Source: Pseudomonadales bacterium
Lineage (GTDB): Bacteria > Pseudomonadota > Gammaproteobacteria > Pseudomonadales > Azotimanducaceae
Length of the DNA stretch: 36,690 nucleotides
Direction of reading: 5' to 3'
Assembly (NCBI GenBank): GCA_016763855.1
Contig: JAESSY010000010.1
Location: 1 to 36,690 of the forward strand
Numbering within the stretch: the first letter of the stretch is position 1; the number at the start of each line of letters is the position of its first letter. Below are positions 26,054 to 35,836 of this stretch, one piece after another. Made by a program: the position numbers and the translations under genes. The notes under the pieces were generated by a model. It saw only the letters and a program-made list of their open reading frames with translations, was not told the origin of the DNA and did no database searches.

Positions 26054-26101
26054 ACCCTCTATCTGTGATACTAAAAGTTCTCGGATAGAGGGTATTTTTT
26101 T
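26054..26101 (+). terminator. Terminator-like hairpin abutting the cytochrome b561 start
   Basis: ACCCTCTATC (26054-26063) and GATAGAGGGT (26084-26093) form a perfect 10-bp stem with a 20-base loop, followed by A and seven T ending at 26101. As a plus-strand terminator it would end the 24951 gene's transcript. The T-run overlaps the TTG start codon at 26100, so it might instead act as an attenuator of the cytochrome gene. Confidence 0.75.
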
Positions 26102-26810
26102 GGACAAAATTTTAGTTTGGGACTTTCCTACACGAGCCTTTCACTGGATCCTCGTTTTCGCCATCGCGTTCTCGGTTTATACCGGTCTAGATGGCGGATT
26201 TAAAGAAATGGATTATCACATGTACAGTGGTTATCTTATTCTTTCACTCATAATCTTCAGGATTGCCTGGGGATTTCTCTCTAAAGGAAACGCCCGATTC
26301 AGTCGATTTATTGTCAGCCCTCAAAAAATTATCGCCTATCTCAGAGATACCGCTAGCAATGAACCCAAAAACCCTGAAACTGAAAACTACCCGGGGCACA
26401 ATCCACTGGGAGGACTCAGCGTCTTAGCGCTCTTAGCTATTCTTCTGCTGCAGGCGACGACTGGGCTATTCGCAAATGATGACATTTTCGTCGAAGGCCC
26501 GCTCACCCATTTGGTTTCTGAAGAAATCAGCAATCTACTAACGACGATTCATCATTTTTCTGCCATGTGTCTTGGAGGGCTCATTGCATTGCACCTCAGT
26601 GCTATCGTCTGTCACGAAATCATTCTGAAACACAAAATTGTCATGCCCATGATTACGGGTAGAAAGATTATCAATAAGGGAGGAGAGGATGGAGAGGAGA
26701 ATTTAAAAACCAAACAAAATACAATAGCTCAGCTCCCAGAGCTCTTTATGGCACTCATACTTATTATAAGTGCCATGAGCTTGGTTTATGCAATAGTGAC
26801 TTACTTATAA
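26100..26810 (+). CDS. Cytochrome b561-family membrane protein
   Basis: KILVWDFPTRAFHWILV near the N-terminus is the hallmark of the bacterial b561/Ni-hydrogenase cytochrome b group, with H15 as a likely haem ligand. Further histidines occur in DYHMYSGY and in the HHFSAM...ALHL helix (about 150-170). Four haem-bearing helices are present, plus a C-terminal hydrophobic helix (about 212-234) after a basic linker. The protein probably transfers electrons between quinol and a periplasmic cytochrome. The frame must start at or near the TTG at 26100 to include the conserved WD motif, but there is no ribosome binding site, only the T-run of a hairpin. A cytochrome c' gene converges on it 7 bases away, which is a common pairing. 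Confidence 0.85.
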   Translation: MDKILVWDFPTRAFHWILVFAIAFSVYTGLDGGFKEMDYHMYSGYLILSLIIFRIAWGFLSKGNARFSRFIVSPQKIIAYLRDTASNEPKNPETENYPGHNPLGGLSVLALLAILLLQATTGLFANDDIFVEGPLTHLVSEEISNLLTTIHHFSAMCLGGLIALHLSAIVCHEIILKHKIVMPMITGRKIINKGGEDGEENLKTKQNTIAQLPELFMALILIISAMSLVYAIVTYL

Positions 26811-26817
26811 AAGGCTT

Positions 26818-27246
26818 CTATTCTTCCTTAAAGTTATCGTGGCAACCTTTGCAACTGCCACCTAGCGCTTTAATTGCAGGTCCTATTACCGCCATATCAC
26901 CTGACCCTGAAGCACTTGCCATGCCTTCTGCCGCAGCCACAAGCTTGTCCATCGCTGCTTTGAATTCTGCTTTGTCTTCCCAAATCTCAGGTAACGCTTC
27001 GGTTTTACCCTTTCCACTACCCTCAGGAAATGTTTTCGGCACTATACTTGAAACATTGGCCATTCCTTTGGCATGGAACTCCAAATCGTCCATATGGACT
27101 TGACCTTTAAGAATCGTCCCCATAGCTTGCATATGCCCGCCCACTACACCCATCACACTCTGACGGTATTTAATCTCGGTTTTTGCATCAGAAAAAGCGG
27201 CTTGGCTGGAAAAAATCAGTAGTGCTAACAGTGTTATCCTTTTCAT
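26818..27246 (-). CDS. Cytochrome c', periplasmic
   Basis: A 142-residue protein with a signal peptide (MKRITLLALLIFSSQAAFS) and a single C-terminal haem site CKGCH (C132, C135, H136) near the chain end, the layout of cytochrome c'. Members bind gases such as NO or CO or carry electrons. RQSVMGVVGGHMQAMG at the first helix of the mature protein is typical. The gene sits downstream of the PilZ gene on the same strand and converges on the cytochrome b561 gene, to which it may be functionally linked. Confidence 0.9.
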   Translation of the reverse strand: MKRITLLALLIFSSQAAFSDAKTEIKYRQSVMGVVGGHMQAMGTILKGQVHMDDLEFHAKGMANVSSIVPKTFPEGSGKGKTEALPEIWEDKAEFKAAMDKLVAAAEGMASASGSGDMAVIGPAIKALGGSCKGCHDNFKEE

Positions 27247-27312
27247 ATCTTGCTCATCATCTCAGTGTGTTTAGATAGAATAACCGAATAACACGTCAAG
27301 ATTAAACTCAAT

Positions 27313-27900
27313 TTACCTCATATCCCTCGTTTTACGTTCATTCGCCCTTAACTGGCCTTGCCGCTTTACAATATGTTGCACCAATAACTCTTCATCATTA
27401 GCAGACATACCATAGAAATCGACTCTTAACATCCACGTACCGAGCTCTTCTTCTGACTCATCGCAGCCAACTACTTCACCAAGCGTGTAAAGATGCAGAT
27501 CCGTTGGCAGCAAAGTTAGATCCATATCCATCTTCTCGCCTTCAGCAATTTTGTTGTCATGTTCAAAGGAAACCCCGCAGGCGCTCAGACTGACTGTTTT
27601 TATGTATCCATAACGAGCTTCTTGCAAAGGATCACTGATAAAATCATCTCTCAAAATAGAGATTTTGGTGTTGAGCAACTCCATGGCCTTTGCAAAATCA
27701 GGTTGCTGAATACGCATTTTATCTATCAATAGCTGTAGTTCACGTTCAACAACCTGAATTCGGTTAGCGGAATAGTATCCAGGTCGGCGCATTTCTTCCT
27801 GACGCTTAAGCGCTTGCACTTCTGTAATCCGCTCAAACTTCACACCGATAGTGTCTTCTATTCGAAAGTATCGCCTTTTTTCATCTTCTAGTTGTGACAT
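27313..27900 (-). CDS. PilZ-domain-like protein downstream of pomB
   Basis: The N-terminus has an RxxxR-type motif (RRYFRIED) and later SLSACGVSFEHD, where PilZ domains have (D/N)xSxxG. The first position is Ser here, so c-di-GMP affinity may be reduced. A helical stretch of about 60 residues (VERELQLLIDKMRIQQ and after) separates the two halves. It follows pomB by 11 bases, which suggests a role in adjusting flagellar rotation in response to c-di-GMP, like YcgR, though that is inferred from position. Confidence 0.75.
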   Translation of the reverse strand: MSQLEDEKRRYFRIEDTIGVKFERITEVQALKRQEEMRRPGYYSANRIQVVERELQLLIDKMRIQQPDFAKAMELLNTKISILRDDFISDPLQEARYGYIKTVSLSACGVSFEHDNKIAEGEKMDMDLTLLPTDLHLYTLGEVVGCDESEEELGTWMLRVDFYGMSANDEELLVQHIVKRQGQLRANERKTRDMR

Positions 27901-27911
27901 CCATTTCCTCT

Positions 27912-28883
27912 CTAGAATATTTCATCTTCTGAAAGATTAAACTGTGTTTCGAATTCATTCTTTATCTCATTGAAAAGAATAGGATCTATTTTTTCAATTG
28001 CATCCAGCTGTTCACCGGTTTCATTATCAAGCCCTTGAGAAATGACGATTTCTACACGACGATTTTTCGCTCGATTTTCTCGACTGTCATTTTCGACTAG
28101 AGATCGTGTAGCGGCATATCCCTTGACCGAAAACCGATCCTGTCGTAGTTGACCATCTTCAAATAATCCATGAGCAACGGATACCGCGCGCGCTGAAGAC
28201 AAAGCCCAGTTCGATCCAAAGGATCTTGTTTTAATAGGAATACTATCGGTATGCCCCTCGATAGAAATAATACCGGGGGTTCCCGCGACAACACCTCTTA
28301 TAATGGCAATCGTTGGCAAAAAATCTTCATTTAGCACCGCAGAACCTGAAGTAAAGGAGCCTTTTTCCTTCACGCGGATTATGATTTTTCTGCCGGAGGA
28401 TTCAACTTCTAACATGCCATCTTGAATCTGTTGGCTCAAAGCACTGGCAATAGATAGCGCATCATCTTCTGTCTCGCCAATGAGTTCTTTAAGCTTGTTC
28501 ATGATGACAAGCTTAACCGCGTCCCCTCGCTCTCCTTCGTTGCTATTGCCTTCATCCATACAGGCAATTTCTAAACTGTTTTCCGTCAAATTAGTTGTCG
28601 ACTGCCAGATTTCGTTTATAGGTGTAGGGTCAGGCCTGCCTGGGGAGAACTCCTGAGCGATAATGCTGGTTCCTTTAGGAATGTCATCCACATTCAACAC
28701 ATTTTGAACCCCAAAAGCTTCTGACATAGACCCTGCTAGCCGTTTAAATTTGAGCGCATCCATCTCTGAAAAGGAAAGTAATAAAACAAAAAAACACATC
28801 AGCAGCGACATTAAGTCCGCAAAGGTCATAACCCAGGGAGCCATCTTCTGTTTACATTCCGGACAATCTTCAGCTTCGTCCAC
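27912..28883 (-). CDS. pomB: PomB/MotB flagellar stator subunit
   Basis: A single N-terminal transmembrane segment (APWVMTFADLMSLLMCFFVLL) carries the ion-binding Asp D23, matching PomB D24 within a residue. The C-terminal OmpA-like domain that holds peptidoglycan is seen in IEGHTDSIP and LSSARAVSVAHGL. It would form the stator with PomA and drive flagellar rotation with Na+, judged by the close resemblance of its partner to Vibrio PomA. It begins 32 bases after pomA on the same strand. The 323-residue length is normal. Confidence 0.9.
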   Translation of the reverse strand: MDEAEDCPECKQKMAPWVMTFADLMSLLMCFFVLLLSFSEMDALKFKRLAGSMSEAFGVQNVLNVDDIPKGTSIIAQEFSPGRPDPTPINEIWQSTTNLTENSLEIACMDEGNSNEGERGDAVKLVIMNKLKELIGETEDDALSIASALSQQIQDGMLEVESSGRKIIIRVKEKGSFTSGSAVLNEDFLPTIAIIRGVVAGTPGIISIEGHTDSIPIKTRSFGSNWALSSARAVSVAHGLFEDGQLRQDRFSVKGYAATRSLVENDSRENRAKNRRVEIVISQGLDNETGEQLDAIEKIDPILFNEIKNEFETQFNLSEDEIF

Positions 28884-28915
28884 TGGTCACTCCGGTCATC
28901 CCATTAATCGCCACT

Positions 28916-29680
28916 CTATTCATCTTCAGATGGGCTTTCTCGAGCACCTGTAGGCAAATAGGTTTTCAACATTGACTCAATAACTCTTGGATTTTGACCA
29001 CTTTGGATTGCCAATAAAGCGTCTGTAATCAGACTTTTGATTCTCCCTTCTTCAGTACTTCTCAAATTCAATTTGTCCGCTATGGGCAAGGCAAACATGG
29101 TCGCAATCATGGCACCATATAACGTCGTCAATAGCGCAACCGCCATAGAGGGGCCAATTGTTTTTGGGTCGCTCATATTCGCCAACATCGCAACCAAACC
29201 AATTAACGTACCAATCGTTCCCATTGCGGGAGCAACGTCACCTAATGCTTCAAATACCTTTTTGCCCCAATCATGTCTTTCAACAGCCTGTTTCAAGTCT
29301 TTACCCAGTAGTGTGCGCACGACATCAGGGTCATGACCATCCACCAAAAGTTGTATTCCTCCAGCAAGAAAGTCGTTATTCACCTCCTTTCCTTCCAAGG
29401 ATAGTAATCCACCTTTGCGCGCTACATCCGCTAACTCCACAACTTCTTCTATCAATGCTTCTGGTGTATCCAGCTTGGTCTTAAACGCTTTCCCTGCCAC
29501 TTTGGCTGCACCGAGGAATTGACCCAGCCCAAACTTAATCAGTACTGTAAAGAAACTTCCGACAACAACGATTAAAAGTGCAGGAACATTAACAAACAGC
29601 ATAATGTCTCCACCGGCAACCATAGCGAAAGCCACAATACCAAATGCACCAATCAGTCCGATGATGGTTGCTAGATCCAC
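28916..29680 (-). CDS. pomA: PomA/MotA flagellar stator subunit
   Basis: The protein (254 aa, like Vibrio PomA at 253) starts MDLATIIGLIGAFG and continues with FGLGQFLGAAKVAGKAFKTK, both close to PomA. Four transmembrane segments are expected (about 5-22, 30-50, 150-170, 180-200), with the cytoplasmic loop between the second and third carrying the charged residues that contact the rotor. It is divergent from xseB across 131 bases, the same neighbourhood seen in Vibrio and Shewanella. Na+ as coupling ion is inferred from family resemblance. Confidence 0.9.
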   Translation of the reverse strand: MDLATIIGLIGAFGIVAFAMVAGGDIMLFVNVPALLIVVVGSFFTVLIKFGLGQFLGAAKVAGKAFKTKLDTPEALIEEVVELADVARKGGLLSLEGKEVNNDFLAGGIQLLVDGHDPDVVRTLLGKDLKQAVERHDWGKKVFEALGDVAPAMGTIGTLIGLVAMLANMSDPKTIGPSMAVALLTTLYGAMIATMFALPIADKLNLRSTEEGRIKSLITDALLAIQSGQNPRVIESMLKTYLPTGARESPSEDE

Positions 29681-29748
29681 AATGACTCCACAAATATTTA
29701 ATACTATTTATCGAAGTTTAGTCGTCTTTCGGAACCCTGCACGATCCA

Positions 29749-29777
29749 TTGACCTTTATACCTAGGCTCAGTATGGT
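29749..29777 (+). promoter_or_regulatory. Sigma-70-like promoter for xseB-ispA-dxs
   Basis: TTGACC (29749-29754) and TATGGT (29772-29777) are separated by exactly 17 bases. Transcription would start near 29784, so the leader would begin with a hairpin made of GTTCTTA (29782-29788) and TAAGAAC (29800-29806), just ahead of the xseB ATG at 29812. Confidence 0.5.
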
Positions 29778-29811
29778 TGCCGTTCTTAGGATTTTTGAGT
29801 AAGAACGCTGT

Positions 29812-30051
29812 ATGGCTGCCAAAAAAAGCTATCCCTTTGAGGAATCATTAGCAAAATTAGAAACACTAGTTGATAAAATGGAATCAGGGGAGCTCAGCCT
29901 AGAGGATTCTTTAAGTACATTCGAAGAGGGCATTAAATTGACTCGATCGTGCCAAGGAGCTCTTAAACAAGCTGAACAAAAAGTACAGTTACTGATGGAG
30001 AAAAACGGAGAGATCAGTAACGAACCTTTCCCTGATAAAGAAGATGATTGA
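29812..30051 (+). CDS. xseB: Exodeoxyribonuclease VII small subunit
   Basis: A 79-residue protein with the family pattern [33 protein letters not shown], which forms two helices that assemble around XseA. The nuclease digests single-stranded DNA in both directions. It overlaps ispA by 8 bases, as in many gammaproteobacteria. The large subunit xseA is not in the window. Confidence 0.95.
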   Translation: MAAKKSYPFEESLAKLETLVDKMESGELSLEDSLSTFEEGIKLTRSCQGALKQAEQKVQLLMEKNGEISNEPFPDKEDD

Positions 30052-30916
30052 TTCTTTTCAATCCTATAAATCCCGCATAGAGTCAGTTTTAGATACACAG
30101 TTAGGCTCTGTTAAAGCACCAAAGAAACTGAAGGACGCCATGAAGTATGGCGTTTTCAATGGCGGGAAAAGAATTCGCCCCCTTCTTTGTTATCTGACAA
30201 CTGAAGCTCTCGGGAAAACACTAGATCAAGCAGACGGCATAGCGTCAGCAATTGAATTGAATCACTGCTATTCACTTATTCATGACGACTTACCTGCGAT
30301 GGATGATGACGAACTTAGGCGAGGCTTACCGACGCTCCACATACAATATGATGAAGCCACAGCCATTCTCACTGGTGATGCATTACAAGCGCTCGCTTTT
30401 GAGAGCTTGGCCTTCGATCAACATCTCGATTCGAAGGTGAAAGTTGAGCTTATTCAAGTTCTCAGCCGTGCAAGTGGTGCGAGCGGCATGGTCTCAGGGC
30501 AGATGATGGACATGGCCGCTGTACATCACAAAATTTCAAAGTCTGAATTAACTGAGATGCACAATAGAAAGACGGGAGATCTTATTTCCTGTAGCGTCAG
30601 GGCCGGAGCTATCCTTGGGCGAGGGAGTCCCGAAGAAGAGGAAGGACTCCAGGCGTTTGGTTACGCACTCGGGCTGGCCTTTCAGGTTAGAGATGACATC
30701 TTGGATGAAATAGGGAATGCCTGCGTCATGGGTAAACTTCAGGGTTCGGATGTCGCAAAGGAGAAAAATACATTTGTCAGCGCCTACGGTTTGAATGGGG
30801 CAGAAGCGTATTTGATTCAACTCCAACAGCAAGCGCAAGAAGCCCTTTTACCTCTTGGAGACAGGGCGCAAGCTCTCTCAGATCTAAGCACTTTCATTAT
30901 CCAACGTAACTATTAG
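30044..30916 (+). CDS. ispA: Farnesyl diphosphate synthase
   Basis: This enzyme condenses IPP with DMAPP/GPP to make C15 farnesyl diphosphate. The first aspartate-rich motif is [10 protein letters not shown] (from D81), the second is [10 protein letters not shown], and [11 protein letters not shown] near residue 40 binds IPP. Length 290 is typical. It lies between xseB (overlapping) and dxs (90-base gap), the usual gammaproteobacterial order, and the second motif reads RDDILDE rather than the common DDILD(V/I). Confidence 0.94.
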   Translation: MIDSFQSYKSRIESVLDTQLGSVKAPKKLKDAMKYGVFNGGKRIRPLLCYLTTEALGKTLDQADGIASAIELNHCYSLIHDDLPAMDDDELRRGLPTLHIQYDEATAILTGDALQALAFESLAFDQHLDSKVKVELIQVLSRASGASGMVSGQMMDMAAVHHKISKSELTEMHNRKTGDLISCSVRAGAILGRGSPEEEEGLQAFGYALGLAFQVRDDILDEIGNACVMGKLQGSDVAKEKNTFVSAYGLNGAEAYLIQLQQQAQEALLPLGDRAQALSDLSTFIIQRNY

Positions 30917-31006
30917 TAAAGAAAATTCACGTTAAATAAATAAGATTGGCCTTGAAGTCGCTTATTGAATGCGCCTTAAGATCGATTCGTGTAAAATTCT
31001 GCGCCT

Positions 31007-32926
31007 ATGTCAGATCATACCTTCGAAGAAATCCCCCTAACAAGGCCAGAAACGCCTTTGCTTGACCGAGTCAATTCCCCAACGGACCTTAAAGATTTTG
31101 ATAAATCCCAATTACAACAACTCTGCGACGAGCTGCGACACTTTTTAATCTATACGGTAGGTCAGACAGGGGGACATTTCGGTGCTGGTCTTGGTGTCGT
31201 GGAACTCACCGTGGCTCTTCATCATATATTCGACACGCCACAAGACAAATTGGTATGGGATGTTGGTCATCAGACCTATCCCCACAAGATTCTTACCGGC
31301 CGCAGAGAAGAGATGCAAAATCTGCGGCAACCCAACGGTATTGCCCCTTTTCCTGTCCGAGAAGAAAGTGACTTTGATACTTTTGGCGTTGGGCACTCCT
31401 CAACATCTATCAGTGCAGCACTGGGTATGGCCATCGCTGCCCGCATGAAGGGCGAGGAACAACGTACTGTCGCAATCATTGGCGATGGCGCCATAACGGC
31501 TGGCCTCGCTTTTGAAGCACTCAATCACGTTTCTGAAACAGAGGCGAATCTCCTGGTTATTCTAAATGACAATGCGATGTCAATTTCTAGAAATGTTGGC
31601 GGGCTTTCCCGATATTTTGCGCGCATCTTGAGCTCTCGACTTTATCTTTCTATGCGTGAAGGTAGCAAAAAAATACTCAGTCGTATTCCAAAAGCCTGGG
31701 AATTAGCCAGACGAACTGAAGAGCATATGAAAGGCATGGTCGTACCCGGCACCTTATTCGACGAACTCGGGCTGAATTACATGGGACCTATTGATGGGCA
31801 TGATATTGAAACCCTTGTGAGCACCCTCGGAAACATAAAAGATTTAAAAGGTCCACAATTTCTCCATATCATCACACAAAAGGGAAAAGGCTACAGACCC
31901 GCTGAAGCATCACCAGTCGGCAGTCACTCTTTATCCAAAATCGTCTCCAACATTAAGCTAAATACCGCCGAAAAACCTGGGATCAATGTGCCGAGTTACT
32001 CGAATGTTTTCGGATCGTGGTTATGTGACATGGCCGAAGTAGATACCAGGCTTGTCGGGATTACACCCGCCATGAAAGAAGGTTCAGACATGGTTGACTT
32101 CGAAGAACGCTTTCCTGATCGTTATTTTGATGTCGCTATCGCTGAACAGCATAGCCTGACCTTTGCCGCTGGCTTAGCATCCCAGGGCATTAAGCCTGTA
32201 GTCGCAATTTACTCTACTTTTTTGCAACGAGCCTTTGATCAGCTTATACACGATGTTGCCATTCAAAATTTGGACGTCACCTTTGCCATCGATAGAGCAG
32301 GGTTGCTCGAAGACGGCCCCACACACAGTGGTGTTTTTGACTTGTCATTTCTTCGCTGTATTCCCAATATTATTGTGATGGCACCATCAGACGAAAATGA
32401 AACTCGAATGATGTTATTCACTGGCTACACATTTTCAGGCCCTGCTGCAATCAGATATCCAAGAGGAAAAGGACCAGGAACAGAGATTAATAAACAAATG
32501 CAAAGCATTGAAATCGGTAAAGGTCGAATTCTAAAAAAAGGAAAAAGTGTTGCCATTCTCGCGTTCGGTTCAATGGTCAGCCCAGCTCGAGAAGTGGCTG
32601 AACAGATCGGTGCTACCCTCGCGGATATGAGGTTTGTTAAACCTCTCGATAAAACACTTATAAAGAAGCTGGCTCTAGATCACGATCTCATTGTTACAAT
32701 TGAAGAAAATAGTGTGCAAGGCGGGGCAGGCTCTGGGGTCAACGAAGTTCTGACAGAAGAAGGTATTCTCATTGAAACCCTTAATCTGGGCGTGCCAGAT
32801 CGGTTTGTGCAACAAGACAAACCCGAAAATATGCTCTCGGAATGTGGACTTGATAGCAAAGGAATATTACGCTCAATCCAGTCGAGGCAATCTAATTTCA
32901 AAAAGAACTCATTTACGAGTCACTAG
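31007..32926 (+). CDS. dxs: 1-deoxy-D-xylulose-5-phosphate synthase
   Basis: First step of the MEP pathway: pyruvate plus glyceraldehyde 3-phosphate to DXP, with thiamine diphosphate. The cofactor motif is [16 protein letters not shown] with the downstream NDN, the catalytic Glu is E380 ([13 protein letters not shown]), and [17 protein letters not shown] is characteristic of the family. With 639 residues it is full length. The 3' end overlaps the end of convergent ribA by 14 bases. Together with ispA it supplies isoprenoid precursors for quinones and carriers. Confidence 0.96.
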   Translation: MSDHTFEEIPLTRPETPLLDRVNSPTDLKDFDKSQLQQLCDELRHFLIYTVGQTGGHFGAGLGVVELTVALHHIFDTPQDKLVWDVGHQTYPHKILTGRREEMQNLRQPNGIAPFPVREESDFDTFGVGHSSTSISAALGMAIAARMKGEEQRTVAIIGDGAITAGLAFEALNHVSETEANLLVILNDNAMSISRNVGGLSRYFARILSSRLYLSMREGSKKILSRIPKAWELARRTEEHMKGMVVPGTLFDELGLNYMGPIDGHDIETLVSTLGNIKDLKGPQFLHIITQKGKGYRPAEASPVGSHSLSKIVSNIKLNTAEKPGINVPSYSNVFGSWLCDMAEVDTRLVGITPAMKEGSDMVDFEERFPDRYFDVAIAEQHSLTFAAGLASQGIKPVVAIYSTFLQRAFDQLIHDVAIQNLDVTFAIDRAGLLEDGPTHSGVFDLSFLRCIPNIIVMAPSDENETRMMLFTGYTFSGPAAIRYPRGKGPGTEINKQMQSIEIGKGRILKKGKSVAILAFGSMVSPAREVAEQIGATLADMRFVKPLDKTLIKKLALDHDLIVTIEENSVQGGAGSGVNEVLTEEGILIETLNLGVPDRFVQQDKPENMLSECGLDSKGILRSIQSRQSNFKKNSFTSH

Positions 32927-33515
32927 TTTTAGAAAACATATGTCCCAGCTTGCCCGCCTTCGTCGCAAGATATCGGGCGTTATGATCGTTATGTCCGGTC
33001 TCTAGCGGTAAACGCTCTGCAACTTCTATGCCTAGCTTGGTTAAAGCTGTCACCTTTACTGGATTGTTAGTCATTAGCTTTACCTTGTTAACCAGAAAGT
33101 GTGCAAACATGCCTTTACAAATTGAGTAATCTCTCAAGTCTGCATCAAAGCCTAATCGCTCATTTGCTTCCACTGTATCTGCACCTTCATCCTGCAGCGC
33201 ATAGGCACGAACTTTGTTTATCAATCCAATTCCTCGCCCTTCTTGCCGCAGATATAAAATGATTCCTGATCCATTCTCCGCGATCTTTGCCAACGCAGCC
33301 TGAAGTTGAGATCCACAGTCGCATCTCATACTAAATAGGGCATCTCCTGTCAGGCACTCAGAGTGAACACGGCAAAGTACAGCTTCCATATTGCTGATAT
33401 CTCCGAGGCTTATGGCCACATGTTCTTGTCCGGTCTCTGAATCTTCAAAACCATGAAGCATAAATTCACCGAAGGGCGTTGGTAATTTCGAACTGGCAAC
33501 ATATATGGCTGTCAC
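32913..33515 (-). CDS. ribA: GTP cyclohydrolase II
   Basis: Opens the riboflavin pathway by converting GTP to the 2,5-diaminopyrimidine. Zinc ligands C54, C65 and C67 ([17 protein letters not shown]) sit at the same numbers as in the E. coli enzyme, and [11 protein letters not shown] carries the catalytic residues. Length 200 is standard and there is no fused RibB domain. The start is GTG with AAGGGAG upstream. It converges on dxs with a 14-base overlap. No FMN riboswitch is visible in the 189 bases ahead of it. Confidence 0.95.
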   Translation of the reverse strand: MTAIYVASSKLPTPFGEFMLHGFEDSETGQEHVAISLGDISNMEAVLCRVHSECLTGDALFSMRCDCGSQLQAALAKIAENGSGIILYLRQEGRGIGLINKVRAYALQDEGADTVEANERLGFDADLRDYSICKGMFAHFLVNKVKLMTNNPVKVTALTKLGIEVAERLPLETGHNDHNARYLATKAGKLGHMFSKTSDS

Positions 33516-33704
33516 AGGGTACTCCCTTAGGCAATAGACGTATTTTATCAGGGTAAATAAGCGACTATCCAGACCAAAGTGACGCTCAATGGCTTATTTA
33601 TCGCGAAATTCACTTCATGAATGACTAACGCAATTACATTTAGCGCCAGTTATAACCAGACTACCTACTTGGGTGATGCGTTAGAGACCCACATAGCTGG
33701 ATTG

Positions 33705-34352
33705 TTAGAACTTCCCGGTTAATTGCATAATGCCGGATGACTCTCTAATATCGACATGTTTCAGAAATGACATTCCCAAGAGAATATCCACAGGATATGC
33801 GCCTTCAATATCCACAGCTTTAACATAGCGGACTTTAATTCCTCCCACACTGACAATCTCTAAAGTGACTATATGAGATGAAACCATTCCACTGGCTGTT
33901 TCCACTTGAGCGGGGCGACTATCACTCATATCGATACTAAGAGAACTTGCCGTTCTTGCGTTGATGGCGACAATATTCGCGCCGGTATCAATAAGCAAGG
34001 TGACGCTATGGCCGTTGATACTCCCACTGGTACGATACTGTCCACGGGGGTTCAGAAAAATTGAGACACTAATGTTTTCAGGCGTGATAAATGATGCGCC
34101 AATCTTTTCGCTTAAAGTCAATGTTCGCTTTTGACCTTTATACTCGATCACTATTTCTCGACTGTTCGCAGAAACAAGCAAAATCCCTTCAGAAGATTTT
34201 TCCCCCGTTTTTAACAACATCTGATTACCAGAAATGTCTAACATCGCGGCACCTTTGAACAAAGCCAATACATCAACATGCAGTTCAGATGCATGTGCAA
34301 TTTGACTGGTTAAAAGGAGAAAAAGGTAAATAAGGAGAAAAAGGGGGTTCAT
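33705..34352 (-). CDS. Retropepsin-like aspartic protease (clan AA), exported
   Basis: A signal peptide (LFLLIYLFLLLTSQIAHAS) precedes a 215-residue protein whose C-terminal half is a retroviral-protease-type fold with the active-site triad in TLLIDTGANIVAIN (D-T-G). VDILLGMSFLKHVDI is the second conserved strand-turn. Such single-domain proteases dimerise. It matches the TIGR02281-type family of proteobacterial clan AA proteases. It overlaps the end of pgpA (ATGA), so it is the last gene of the ribH-nusB-thiL-pgpA operon; why it belongs there is not known. Confidence 0.85.
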   Translation of the reverse strand: MNPLFLLIYLFLLLTSQIAHASELHVDVLALFKGAAMLDISGNQMLLKTGEKSSEGILLVSANSREIVIEYKGQKRTLTLSEKIGASFITPENISVSIFLNPRGQYRTSGSINGHSVTLLIDTGANIVAINARTASSLSIDMSDSRPAQVETASGMVSSHIVTLEIVSVGGIKVRYVKAVDIEGAYPVDILLGMSFLKHVDIRESSGIMQLTGKF

Positions 34353-34810
34353 GCCGAGAGAACGAAAGCAAGCATCTGGATAATACTAAAACTAATCAAT
34401 CCAGCAGCAACATCATCCAACATGATGCCGTAACCCCCAGGGAGGTTTTTGTCTAACCAGCTAATGGGCCAAGGCTTTAAGATATCAAAAGCCCGAAACA
34501 GTAGAAAGCCAAGGGGTAACCAATACCAAGCAGATGGCAGCATAAACAAAGTAATCCAGAGACCGACAAACTCATCCCAAACAATACAACCAGGATCTTT
34601 TACTTGCATATCTTGCGCTACTTTCTCACATAACCAAATACCAAATGGAATAGCAGCTAACACAATTCCGAGGTATCCCCAGATGCCTGCCTCGATAAAA
34701 AGAAAGTAGAACGGTATTGCTGCCAGCGTACCCACCGTACCAGGCATTCGAGGGGCTAAGCCCGAACCACAACCTAAGGCGAGAAAATACCAAGGGTTGG
34801 TAAATGTCAT
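34349..34810 (-). CDS. pgpA: Phosphatidylglycerophosphatase A
   Basis: A 153-residue membrane phosphatase that removes phosphate from phosphatidylglycerol phosphate to make phosphatidylglycerol. Motifs include GCGSGLAPRMPGTVGTL near the N-terminus, IVWDEFVGLW with the catalytic Asp/Glu, and KPWPISWLDK. Hydrophobic segments run through most of the chain. It begins 13 bases after thiL and overlaps the protease gene. Confidence 0.93.
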   Translation of the reverse strand: MTFTNPWYFLALGCGSGLAPRMPGTVGTLAAIPFYFLFIEAGIWGYLGIVLAAIPFGIWLCEKVAQDMQVKDPGCIVWDEFVGLWITLFMLPSAWYWLPLGFLLFRAFDILKPWPISWLDKNLPGGYGIMLDDVAAGLISFSIIQMLAFVLSA

Positions 34811-34823
34811 TTTGATTCTATTA

Positions 34824-35780
34824 TTAGAAATGCTGATAGCCCTCTATTTCATCAAAAGGCGAGCCTAGCTTGTCTTTTATTGAGACCGATTTATCGTGAG
34901 AAATCTTACCCACTTTCGTCAATTTAAGTTTGAGGCATTCGGATAGTTGCTGAATACTCGACGCTTGATCAGGTTCAGCGGTAAAACAAAGTTCGTAATC
35001 ATCTCCACCTCGAATCGCCTTTACCCGCGCGACTTCAAGCCCAAAAGTCCTTACAAGCTCCGTAGACAAAGGCAATGCTTCAAGATTGATTTGTGCACCA
35101 AAGCCACTAGCCTCGCATAAGTGACCTAGATCTGCTGCGAACCCATCAGAGATATCAATTGCCGCTGTTGCGATTTTTCTAAGCGCTTGCCCAAGATCTA
35201 CCCGAGGTACCGGACTCGAGTATCGCTCAAGCAGAGATGAATTTTTAACTGCCTGATCCGCTATCTGTTCCATCAAAGCCAAACCTCCAGCAGCATCCCC
35301 AAGGTTGCCACTAACGTAAATATCATCACCCACTTTGGCATTAGATCTTAGAATAGCGGTGCCAGTCGGCACAATACCCATTATATTCATCGTCAGTGAA
35401 AGAGGACCCCGACTTAGATTTCCACCCAACAAGGGATTCTGATATTTTTCAACATCATCTTCGAGTTGATCTGAAAATTCCTCCAGCCAGTGCTCTGTAA
35501 ATTCAGGCGATGAGATTGCCAGTGTAAATCCAAAGGGTTCCGCACCCATGGCGGCTAGATCGCTCAAATTTGCCGCACTTAAGCGAGACGCAATTAACGC
35601 AGGTTTTGCTTGAAAGGGGAAATGCACCCCCTCTATAAATGTGTCAGTTGAGAGGCAAAGTTCAAAATTGTTTGGGACCCTGACAACTGCACAGTCATCT
35701 CCAGGGCCAATGACAACGTGGTCTTTTTGAAGTGTAATCTTGCCAGAGAAAAACCGACGGATAATCTCAAATTCATGCAT
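34824..35780 (-). CDS. thiL: Thiamine-monophosphate kinase
   Basis: Phosphorylates thiamine phosphate to the coenzyme thiamine diphosphate. GPGDDCAVV with the metal-binding aspartates, ANLSDLAAMGAEP, the GGNLSRG loop and DISDGFAADLGHL are characteristic of ThiL. I chose the ATG at 35780, which gives MHEFEIIRRFF as in other ThiL proteins; a TTG at 35816 would add twelve residues (GAKKKDSRRCL) that look non-homologous. It follows nusB by 56 bases and precedes pgpA. About 318 residues is normal. Confidence 0.93.
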   Translation of the reverse strand: MHEFEIIRRFFSGKITLQKDHVVIGPGDDCAVVRVPNNFELCLSTDTFIEGVHFPFQAKPALIASRLSAANLSDLAAMGAEPFGFTLAISSPEFTEHWLEEFSDQLEDDVEKYQNPLLGGNLSRGPLSLTMNIMGIVPTGTAILRSNAKVGDDIYVSGNLGDAAGGLALMEQIADQAVKNSSLLERYSSPVPRVDLGQALRKIATAAIDISDGFAADLGHLCEASGFGAQINLEALPLSTELVRTFGLEVARVKAIRGGDDYELCFTAEPDQASSIQQLSECLKLKLTKVGKISHDKSVSIKDKLGSPFDEIEGYQHF

Positions 35781-35836
35781 TAGGCATCTTCGCGAATCCT
35801 TCTTTTTCGCGCCCAACTGCGGTTTCTAGATTCATA

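Noticed and set aside
33516-33704. FMN riboswitch ahead of ribA
   Set aside because: None of the conserved FMN-element sequence blocks could be recognised in the gap.
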